Positions 33,670-39,732 of a stretch of DNA of 39,732 nucleotides are shown in pieces; the stretch's first letter is position 1; each line of letters begins with the position of its first letter. The notes under the pieces are model-generated. The model saw nothing but the letters and a program-made list of their open reading frames with translations, searched no databases and was not told the origin of the DNA. A program made the position numbers and the translations under genes. The stretch is from Cuspidothrix issatschenkoi CHARLIE-1 (GTDB lineage Bacteria > Cyanobacteriota > Cyanobacteriia > Cyanobacteriales > Nostocaceae), in NCBI RefSeq assembly GCF_002934005.1, contig NZ_PGEM01000088.1, positions 1 to 39,732 of the forward strand, given 5' to 3'.

Positions 33670-33743
33670 CGGGATGTAGCGCAGCTTGGTAGCGCGCCTG
33701 CTTTGGGAGCAGGATGCCGCAGGTTCGAATCCTGTCATCCCGA
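33670..33743 (+). tRNA. tRNA-Pro (anticodon TGG)
   Basis: The acceptor arms CGGGATG (33670-33676) and CATCCCG (33736-33742) pair over seven bases, with discriminator A at 33743. The anticodon stem CCTGC/GCAGG encloses the loop TTTGGGA, giving anticodon TGG (proline). The T-arm contains GGTTCGAATCC, and the D-loop is AGCTTGGTAGC. CCA is not encoded. Confidence 0.97.
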
Positions 33744-33756
33744 TTTATAAAATATT

Positions 33757-33800
33757 AAAAACCCCACCCAGCAAGGGGGGTGGGAGCTAGGGTTTATTTT
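33757..33800 (+). terminator. Probable terminator of tRNA-Pro
   Basis: AAACCCCACCC pairs with GGGTGGGAGCTAGGGTTT around a short AGCAAGG loop, and the hairpin is followed by ATTTTATG. It starts about 14 bases after the tRNA. Confidence 0.75.
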
Positions 33801-34290
33801 ATGTAACTGTATACCGTTATATCAATTATCACTATTTTATTATTGATATTAAATTAATAAATTAATAGTCCATTTTGCAAAATAAATTTCATATTCAGGA
33901 AAGGTGACAGGTGCTACGCCACGCTGACAGACAATAGATACAGAGAGTTTAATAACATAAACTCAAAATATAATAAATACATTTCTCAAGTTTACCTAAT
34001 ATTAGTAGTTATGTGTATCATCCTACATTCCGCAGATAAAATCCACTTTTGAACAATTCACGAGATGGAAAATACTATCACAGCGAACTATACTACAAAA
34101 TGTAAGTATTCAGCCATAGCACTTGTTTCCAGATCCCCGACTTCTTTGATAGATTTATCCTTTCCGAATACAATCAATTAAAGAAGTCGGGGATCTTATC
34201 ACCTCACCTGAATCCTTACTACAAAATTGGCAACTTCAATTATTCAATCAACGTCAATATTAATCATCTAGTTATTAAATAATAGTCGCA
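33801..34290. other. Intergenic region before the SLH-domain gene, about 490 bp
   Basis: The stretch is AT-rich. It contains a fragment resembling a dispersed repeat near 33,905 (GGTGCTACGCCACGCTGACAG) and a 17-bp perfect inverted repeat at 34131-34196. No open frame was found that could be a gene. Confidence 0.5.
34131..34196. repeat. 66-bp inverted repeat AGATCCCCGACTTCTTT
   Basis: AGATCCCCGACTTCTTT at 34131-34147 is matched perfectly by its reverse complement at 34180-34196 around a 32-base loop. The CCCCGACTT core also appears near 32,484. Such units are dispersed in Nostocales genomes as I recall; here it lies about 95 bases before the SLH gene. Confidence 0.75.
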
Positions 34291-34962
34291 ATGAAAAAAT
34301 TACTGGGCACATTGACTTTAATCACACTGCTGCAAACTTCTCCAAGTTTTGCACAGACAGAATCAACAGAAACAATACCTATTACCGATTCAAAATATAT
34401 CCAAATGGTAATTGATGGCAAGTTAATGAATAATTTTCCCGATGGTCAATTTTATGCAGAGAGGTTAATTAATCGGGCAGAATTAGCATCTGTTTTGGTA
34501 AAAGCATTTTATTTAGATAAACGGCTAATTAATCAAGAACAAAAATATATATTTATACCTGATGTTCCTATTTCTCATCCGGCATATCAAGATATTCAGA
34601 TAGTTTTGAAAACTGATATTATGAAAGGTGATCGGGGGAATATGTTTTTTCCAAATCAAAGGGTAACTAGGGCGGAAGGTTTAGCAATTTTTGCCCAAGC
34701 TTATGGAGTTTTTCAGTTTCCGGATGATACTGTGAATGAGATTCTCTCATCTCATCCAGATGCAAAAAGTATACCTGATTGGGCAAAAAAAGCGATCGCT
34801 ACAGTTGTCGCAGAAGAATTTATCAACATGGATACCAAAGGTAATATCTACCCACTCCGCCCCATGACACGGGGAGATTTAGCTTATGTGCTAAGTAGGT
34901 ATTTGCAACGAAAAAATCCTGAATCAGTCACTCCTGAAGTTCCCAAAATTAATCCATTTTAA
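34291..34962 (+). CDS. Secreted protein with S-layer homology (SLH) domains
   Basis: The 223-residue precursor has a cleavable signal peptide (KKLLGTLTLITLLQTSPSFA, residues 2-21, probable cleavage before QTE). The mature protein consists almost wholly of three SLH-type repeats: YIQMVIDGKLMNNFPDGQF with NRAELASVLVKAF, then FIPDVPISHPAYQDIQ with GDRGNMFFPNQRVTRAEGLA, then SIPDWAKKAIATVVAEEF with YPLRPMTRGDLAYVL. SLH repeats bind cell-wall polymers and tether proteins or the outer membrane to peptidoglycan. No porin barrel follows, unlike cyanobacterial SLH porins, so this is a stand-alone SLH protein. The ATG at 34291 lacks a strong ribosome binding site. Confidence 0.88.
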   Translation: MKKLLGTLTLITLLQTSPSFAQTESTETIPITDSKYIQMVIDGKLMNNFPDGQFYAERLINRAELASVLVKAFYLDKRLINQEQKYIFIPDVPISHPAYQDIQIVLKTDIMKGDRGNMFFPNQRVTRAEGLAIFAQAYGVFQFPDDTVNEILSSHPDAKSIPDWAKKAIATVVAEEFINMDTKGNIYPLRPMTRGDLAYVLSRYLQRKNPESVTPEVPKINPF

Positions 34963-35041
34963 AATAGGATTTTGAGTTTTCTGTTTTTATTATTTTGTAT
35001 TAAGGCAATCATGTTGTAATCATAATTAACGGTGCAACCAC

Positions 35042-35057
35042 AAGGGGTTTGCCCCTA
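35042..35057. repeat. Short AGGGGTTTGCCCCT hairpin
   Basis: AAGGGG and CCCCTA flank a TTTG loop just beyond the stop codon of the minus-strand enzyme fragment. It may be the end of a dispersed repeat with GTGCAACCACAAGGGGTTTG or a weak terminator. Confidence 0.45.
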
Positions 35058-35061
35058 ACAA

Positions 35062-35397
35062 TTACAGACATACTACACGAAAACCGTTGAGGTTGTAGAC
35101 GATGCCCGCGTTACTGAAATTGCGATAGCCAGCAAGGTAATAAGCACGATTGTTGTTCCAGCTACATCCACGCAGTGACTTGTTGAATTGAGACGTATTA
35201 ATATAGGGTTTGCCATTTTTAGGTAATTCAGCAATATTATCTGTCCAGGAATCAGCGCACCATTCCCACACATTGCCGTGCATATCCACTAAACCCCAAG
35301 GATTAGTATGAGTACCCTCTTTTTCTTTCACAGAATGGGTTTGATTACCTGAATTTTCATCAGACCAAGCATGGTTTTTCAACTGGTTGTCATTCAT
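35062..35397 (-). pseudogene. C-terminal fragment of a formylglycine-generating-enzyme-like (SUMF1) protein
   Basis: The 111 residues match only the C-terminal part of the SUMF1/FGE-sulfatase domain: AWSDENSGNQTH, NPWGLVDMHGNVWEWCADSW, KSLRGCSWNNN and the closing GFRVVCL. The normal N-terminal half, with its start and first metal-binding segment, is absent. Read upstream in the same frame, the sequence continues into YPEIPWRLM, which belongs to the HepT gene, so the fragment is fused to a HepT remnant by a deletion or recombination. The ATG at 35397 is then an internal codon rather than a true start. The stop codon appears native. In cyanobacteria these domains often occur as stand-alone or kinase-linked modules of unknown target. 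Confidence 0.7.
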
Positions 35398-35615
35398 TAA
35401 TCGCCAAGGAATTTCCGGGTAACATTTCTTTTCTTTATATCTTCAGGAATATGTTTAGGGGCTTCACCAATAATCATGTAGTCATAAAGTACGGCTTTGA
35501 CGATAACCTTATTTTCGCAAAATGTTTCAAAAGTTAGTCCTGTTGTACAATCCCTAATCGTACAGGTGGAGTCAATAATATCCTGAATACGAACCAGCCA
35601 ATTTCTAGAAGACAT
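35397..35615 (-). pseudogene. Truncated, frameshifted HepT-like toxin (DUF86)
   Basis: ATG 35615 opens SSRNWLVRIQDIIDST, FETFCENKVIVKAVLYDYMIIGEA and KHIPEDIKKR, the N-terminal two thirds of a HepT/DUF86 RNase toxin. The frame then shifts in an A-rich run near 35,425 and reads NVTRKFLGD before a stop. In another frame the expected continuation YPEIPWRLM is present and leads directly into the SUMF1-like fragment. The C-terminal R-x(4-6)-H RNase motif of HepT is therefore missing, and the toxin should be inactive. Its start overlaps the end of the MntA-like gene by 11 bases, the usual order of the MntA-HepT pair. Confidence 0.75.
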
Positions 35616-35895
35616 AGACAATATCCTCTAAAATTGGTTGGCGTAAATGTTCGCATAAAGCATCTTTTGTTCCCATATCTACCGGACATTTTAATAAATC
35701 TTGAATATAGAGTTTAGCTTCAATAAACTGAAATAAACTCATTGATTCAGATAATTCTGCTAATAAATCCACATCACTATCAGAATGAGCTTGATTACGA
35801 GCAACAGAACCAAATAATTCAAGGGATCTTACTCCTAAATTTTGTAATTCTTGTTGATGTGTTCTGAGAATTTGTAAAACTTCTTCACAGTTCAT
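35605..35895 (-). CDS. MntA-like nucleotidyltransferase antitoxin
   Basis: The 96-residue protein is a minimal nucleotidyltransferase. The motif LELFGSVARNQAHSDSDVDLLAEL (G-S-x10-D-x-D type) carries the two catalytic aspartates. In MntA-HepT toxin-antitoxin systems this enzyme inactivates HepT by adding nucleotide groups to a tyrosine. It seems intact in length and motif, although its partner is broken. The ATG at 35895 fits the short helix (CEEVLQILRTHQQELQNLG) usual before the motif. Confidence 0.85.
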   Translation of the reverse strand: MNCEEVLQILRTHQQELQNLGVRSLELFGSVARNQAHSDSDVDLLAELSESMSLFQFIEAKLYIQDLLKCPVDMGTKDALCEHLRQPILEDIVYVF

Positions 35896-35942
35896 AATTT
35901 GGTATTTCTCCTTATTTCTCTATTTTATTTGGAAGTCTACTA

Positions 35943-37250
35943 CTATCTTTCTAAATCCTTGATTTCCTTGGGAACTCCCGCCGTTAAAACCTCATTTCCT
36001 TCTGCGGTAACTAATACATCATCTTCAATACGAATGCCAATCCCCACCCAACGGGGGTCTATTTCCGGTTGGTCTTCGGCGGGTTTGGTATCCGGTACAA
36101 TATAAAGTCCTGGTTCTATGGTTAGCACTTGGCTAGGTTGTAAGGTTTGGGGGTTTTCTCCATGTTGATAAACTCCCACATCATGAACATCTAAACCTAA
36201 CCAATGACTGGTACGGTGCATATAAAAGGGTTTATATTTTTCTTCCTCTATTAATTTATCAATTTCTCCTTTGAGTAAACCCAGTTCAACTAATCCTTCT
36301 GTTAATATCCGGACTGCTGCATTATGAGGTGCATGGAAGGAATTACCCGGCTTTACTTCCGCTATAGCTTGTTTTTGTGCTGCTAGTACTATTTCATATA
36401 ATGCTTTTTGTTCTGGTGTGAATTTACCACTAACGGGAAATGTCCGGGTAATATCAGAGTTGTAATAACCATAAGCGCAACCAGCATCAATCAAGAGTAA
36501 ATCCTTTGCTTGCATTTGACAGTTGTTTTCGATGTAATGCAGTACGCAAGCATTTGTCCCAGATGCGACAATGGAAGGATAAGCTGGACCCATGCCACCC
36601 CGTAAACGGAAAATATGTTCTATTTCTGCTTGAATCTCATATTCATAACGTCCGGGTGCGGTGGTTTGTAAAGCATAATTATGAGCTTCTACGGCAATGT
36701 CTACGGCTTGACGCATTAGGTCTAATTCAGTTTTGCTTTTATGTAGCCGCATGGTGTTGAGGACAGTACCAGGATCAGCGATAGATGTGGGTCCTGTACC
36801 GCGTTTGGGATAGGTGCGGAGTAAACTTTGATAATGTTTGATAATTTTGTCGTTGAAATTGCGATCACGTCCTAAATGATAATAAATACAATTGGCTTTT
36901 TCTAAATATTGGGGTAACTTCTCATCTAACTCTGCAATGGGATAAGCTACATCTGCACCGTAAAATTCTTTTGCTGCATCTATTCCACAACGATAACCAC
37001 TCCAAACCTCCTTTTCTCGATCTTTAGGTTGCACAAATAATATAAACCGATGTTCTGGGTGATGGGGTGCTAATACTGCTACCGCTTGGGCTTCATTAAA
37101 ACCAGTTAAGTAAAAGAAATCACTATCTTGGCGGTAAACATATTCGACATCGTTGTGCATAACTGCTGTTGGCGCACTTCTAAAAATCGCTGTACCATTG
37201 CCTATTTTCGCCATTAACTGTTCACGACGCTGCCGATATTCTGTTTGCAT
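35943..37250 (-). CDS. pepP: Xaa-Pro aminopeptidase (M24B)
   Basis: PepP removes N-terminal residues that precede proline. The 435 residues comprise an N-terminal creatinase-like domain (RREQLMAKIGNGTAIFRSAPT, VEYVYRQDSDFFYLTGFNE) and a C-terminal pita-bread metallopeptidase domain. Metal ligands can be placed in LLLIDAGCAYGYYNSDITRTFP (two Asp), HRTSHWLGLDVHDVGVY (His), LTIEPGLYI (Glu) and GIGIRIEDDVLVT (Glu). Length and motifs are typical for a functional cytoplasmic enzyme. The gene is monocistronic, followed at 37 bases by the MntA-like start region of the next locus on the same strand. Confidence 0.95.
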   Translation of the reverse strand: MQTEYRQRREQLMAKIGNGTAIFRSAPTAVMHNDVEYVYRQDSDFFYLTGFNEAQAVAVLAPHHPEHRFILFVQPKDREKEVWSGYRCGIDAAKEFYGADVAYPIAELDEKLPQYLEKANCIYYHLGRDRNFNDKIIKHYQSLLRTYPKRGTGPTSIADPGTVLNTMRLHKSKTELDLMRQAVDIAVEAHNYALQTTAPGRYEYEIQAEIEHIFRLRGGMGPAYPSIVASGTNACVLHYIENNCQMQAKDLLLIDAGCAYGYYNSDITRTFPVSGKFTPEQKALYEIVLAAQKQAIAEVKPGNSFHAPHNAAVRILTEGLVELGLLKGEIDKLIEEEKYKPFYMHRTSHWLGLDVHDVGVYQHGENPQTLQPSQVLTIEPGLYIVPDTKPAEDQPEIDPRWVGIGIRIEDDVLVTAEGNEVLTAGVPKEIKDLER

Positions 37251-37944
37251 AGTTAGTAATTTGGTAATTGGAAGTTATATAGGAGGAGGCAGAGGGCAGG
37301 GGGAAAGCCTTATCTTGTATGATTTTTAAGTTTCACGACCTATCTCATTCAACTGCATACCGCTATATTTTATTCTGTCTTGATTTTACTGGATCATGGC
37401 AATTTTCGCCAATGGCGGATAACTTCTGTAACTGAAATTGTTAAAGAAACAGGATTTTGTCTTTAAAAAATGACATGGATAAACAGAAAATAAAATCTTT
37501 TTTGATTGTTTAGATATTACTTTTAATCTTCTAAGTTGATGTGGATGAACATTATCAAAATATCTTTAAATAATGACATTTAACTATTAGATATAGATTA
37601 AGCGATCGCTTTTTTAGATGATCTGAAAAATTACGGATTGACAATTAAGCTTAAATATGTGTTTTTTAAAACCATATCTTCCGTAGGGGTAAAGCGCAAT
37701 GATAAACCCCTACAAAATGAATTAAAGCTAGGGTGATATTTGCAACTTGATATAATCATTACAAAACTATGTTTTATATCTGTAAACTTACGGTTTTGTT
37801 AATCGTAGCAATATCTTACTATGACAAATATATTTAACTATGCTTGTTTTAGACATTGTAGGGTTTTTATCATTGCCATACCTCTACATGATACAATTCA
37901 ACAGGAAAATATCAATTTGTTATCAGGTAAAAATCTCAAAAAAT
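37251..37944. other. Intergenic region, about 690 bp
   Basis: Next to pepP lies a purine-rich repeat (about 37,279-37,310). A HIP1 octamer lies near 37,602. A degenerate GTAGGGG...CCCCTAC palindrome is at 37683-37713. The rest is AT-rich and holds the promoters of pepP and of the large exported protein. I found no RNA gene or open frame that I can support. Confidence 0.5.
37683..37713. repeat. Degenerate GTAGGGG...CCCCTAC palindrome
   Basis: The outer arms GTAGGGGT and ACCCCTAC pair exactly. The right half (AATGATAAACCCCTAC) implies an ancestral left half GTAGGGGTTTATCATT, but the present left half reads GTAGGGGTAAAGCGC. This is another core with the same ends as the repeats at 3662, 5041, 7272 and 9227. 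Confidence 0.6.
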
Positions 37945-39732
37945 ATGCTTAATAAATCTTTGCCTAATCAAATCTCTACCGTTGTCTTTATTGATACTGC
38001 TGTTTCCGACTACCAAACCCTACAGACGGGAGTTGTTCAGGGGGTAGAATCGGTGATTATTTCCCCAAATCGAGACGGAATTGAGCAAATTACGGAATTT
38101 TTCCGACAGCATACCCCAATTAGCACAGTACATATCGTTTCCCACGGTTCTCCGGGATGTTTGTATTTAGGAAATGGTCAACTGAATTTAGATAACATCA
38201 GTAAATATGCTGATTTGTTGCAGACTTGGCAAAGTAAAAGTATCTTACTCTATGGCTGTAACGTCGCTGCCGGGGATGCTGGGGAAGAATTTATTCACAA
38301 ATTACATCAAATCACAACCGCAACCATTAGCGCCTCCACCACAAAAACCGGCAATGCAGCATTAGGGGGAAATTGGCAGTTAGAGGTGAATATTCCCGTT
38401 ACAGAGACATTCCATGGAACATCTCTACATTTGTCAGATATTGTTGCAGACACCCTCAACACTTACCAGGGAATATTTGCACCCACATTAGTGGGAGAGT
38501 GGGATTTTCTCTACCATGCCTGTGCTGTGACAGTGGCAGGAAACTATGCCTACGCTGTGGGGGCCGGGTTGAAGATCATTGATATTAGCAACCCCACTAC
38601 CCCCACCCTCAAGGGCAGTTATAATACATCAGGCGCTGCTAGAGGTGTGCAAGTAGTCGGTAACTACGCCTACGTTGCTGATTGGAATTCTGGACTACAA
38701 ATCATAGACATTAGCAACCCCACTACCCCCACCCTCAAGAGCAGTTATGATACATCTAACTTGGCTTGGGATGTGAAAGTAGTCGGTAACTATGCTTATG
38801 TTGCTGACGGCTTTGGTGGTTTAAAGATTATTAATGTCAGTGAGTTTACTAACCAAGCACCCACTAATCTCACACTCTTTACCAGCACCGTTGCCGAAAA
38901 CCAAATTATTGGTACAGTAGTTGGTAATCTCAGTAGCACAGACCCAAATACAGGAGACACCTTTACCTATAGTTTAGTTACTGGGGACGGTGCAACGGAT
39001 AATAATTTCTTCACCATTACCAATAATCAACTTACCACTAACTCTGTATTTGACTTTGAAACCAAAAACAGTTACAGCATTAGAGTCAAAACCACAGACC
39101 AAGGTGGGTTATCTTTCGAGAAACAATTAACCATTGGAGTAACTGATGTTAATGAAAACTTCACTACTACATCGCAACAAAATATTATCGTCGTGCAAAA
39201 TGGAGATAACACAATTACCAGCACATTTGCCAATTTACAGCAAAATGACACCCTCCAGGTTGGTACTGGTACGGATACCCTAATTATCACAGGGGGGACA
39301 GTTGATGATAGTATCTCCATTAATGCCAATAACACCCCCAATCAATTAGATATTCCAGGGACAACAGTATTAGGATTTGAACGCTTTGATTTAAGCGGAT
39401 TTGCTGGGACAGTCAGCTTTAACGGTACTGCTGGTAATGATTGGATTAAAGGTGGTACAGGAAACGATGATTTAACCGGTGGAGATGGTAATGATTACCT
39501 GAATGGAGGAACTGGTGCAGATTTATTAATCGGTGGTGGTGGCAATGACACTTATGTGCTAGACAATACTGGCGATATCATTGCTGAAGGCTTAAATGGT
39601 GGTATTGATACCGTTGAATCTTCTATCACTTGGACATTAAAAACCAACCTAGAAAACCTGACTTTAACCGGAACAACCGCTATTAACGGTACAGGTAATA
39701 ACCTGAATAATATCATTACTGGTAACAGTGCT
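37945..39732 (+). CDS. DUF4347/LVIVD/RTX-repeat exported protein, 5' part
   Basis: An open frame of 596 codons runs from ATG 37945 to the window edge without a stop, so the gene is incomplete at its 3' end. Residues about 10-165 match the DUF4347 domain found at the N-terminus of large cyanobacterial and proteobacterial adhesins (VHIVSHGSPGCLYLG, ILLYGCNVAAGDAGEEF). LVIVD-type repeats follow at about 175-305, with VVGNYAYVAD...GLQIIDISNPTTP. A cadherin-like segment spans about 310-395 (FTYSLVTGDGATDNNFFTI, then FDFETKNSYSIRVKTTD). Calcium-binding RTX nonapeptides start at about 495 (GTAGNDWIKGGTGNDDLTGG, GGDGNDYLNGG). No N-terminal signal peptide is seen; RTX proteins are secreted by type I systems through a C-terminal signal, which would lie outside the window. 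Confidence 0.88.
   Translation, partial: MLNKSLPNQISTVVFIDTAVSDYQTLQTGVVQGVESVIISPNRDGIEQITEFFRQHTPISTVHIVSHGSPGCLYLGNGQLNLDNISKYADLLQTWQSKSILLYGCNVAAGDAGEEFIHKLHQITTATISASTTKTGNAALGGNWQLEVNIPVTETFHGTSLHLSDIVADTLNTYQGIFAPTLVGEWDFLYHACAVTVAGNYAYAVGAGLKIIDISNPTTPTLKGSYNTSGAARGVQVVGNYAYVADWNSGLQIIDISNPTTPTLKSSYDTSNLAWDVKVVGNYAYVADGFGGLKIINVSEFTNQAPTNLTLFTSTVAENQIIGTVVGNLSSTDPNTGDTFTYSLVTGDGATDNNFFTITNNQLTTNSVFDFETKNSYSIRVKTTDQGGLSFEKQLTIGVTDVNENFTTTSQQNIIVVQNGDNTITSTFANLQQNDTLQVGTGTDTLIITGGTVDDSISINANNTPNQLDIPGTTVLGFERFDLSGFAGTVSFNGTAGNDWIKGGTGNDDLTGGDGNDYLNGGTGADLLIGGGGNDTYVLDNTGDIIAEGLNGGIDTVESSITWTLKTNLENLTLTGTTAINGTGNNLNNIITGNSA
38587..38775 (+). repeat. 126-bp tandem repeat within the LVIVD region
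   Basis: The sequence AGCAACCCCACTACCCCCAC recurs exactly 126 bases later (near 38,588 and 38,714), and GTAGTCGGTAACTA recurs at 38,653 and 38,779. The period equals 42 codons, so copy-number changes would keep the frame. Confidence 0.85.

Overview
The window is cyanobacterial and most likely from a filamentous heterocyst-forming lineage (Nostocales). The supporting evidence is the psaF-psaJ-psaL photosystem I cluster, the DUF3038/DUF4335 gene pair, many HIP1 octamers (GCGATCGC), heptanucleotide tandem repeats and numerous short dispersed palindromic repeats. No species can be assigned from sequence reading alone.

Layout from left to right. (1) 0.2-13 kb, mostly minus strand and mostly housekeeping: DUF4335 and DUF3038 genes, mutS2, a STAS-sugar transferase fusion, queE (plus strand), a PD-(D/E)XK nuclease-like/TPR protein, a TonB-like protein and an amylo-alpha-1,6-glucosidase. 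(2) 13.2-16.9 kb, plus strand: a typical 2-Cys peroxiredoxin, a second peroxiredoxin-like protein and dxs. (3) 17.1-27.5 kb: an AT-rich accessory block described below. (4) 27.9-37.3 kb: psaL, psaJ and psaF (minus), tsaD, an alpha/beta hydrolase, an ACT-like protein, a GNAT acetyltransferase, tRNA-Pro(UGG), an SLH-domain protein, a decayed MntA/HepT locus fused to a formylglycine-generating-enzyme-like fragment, and pepP. (5) 37.9 kb to the end: the 5' part of a large DUF4347/LVIVD/RTX-repeat protein that runs off the window.

The most interesting part is the block at 17,099-27,543. Six tightly packed minus-strand genes encode, in transcription order, a small membrane protein, a tubulin/FtsZ-like protein, a 1,089-residue protein with a C-terminal actin/Hsp70-type ATPase domain, a zinc-ribbon coiled-coil protein, a membrane-spanning coiled-coil protein and a soluble coiled-coil protein. 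A divergent gene encodes a von Willebrand A (vWA) lipoprotein. The last three minus-strand proteins share a domain of about 80-86 residues that I cannot name, with the pattern YW-I ... (F/L)-P ... L(I/T)KP(A/G)K ... W-(L/V)-E(K/R)G(I/L)(I/L)EF. A tubulin-like and an actin-like NTPase together with a vWA lipoprotein and membrane-linked coiled coils look like a multi-component membrane-associated machine. Its function is unknown. No HIP1 site was seen from 13.4 to 29.7 kb, which covers this block.

The window is also rich in short mobile-looking repeats: a 203-bp MITE-like element with TA duplication, elements with GACATCTGGTG ends, and a set of palindromes that share GTAGGG...CCCTAC ends but have different cores. 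One of these palindromes lies in frame inside mutS2.
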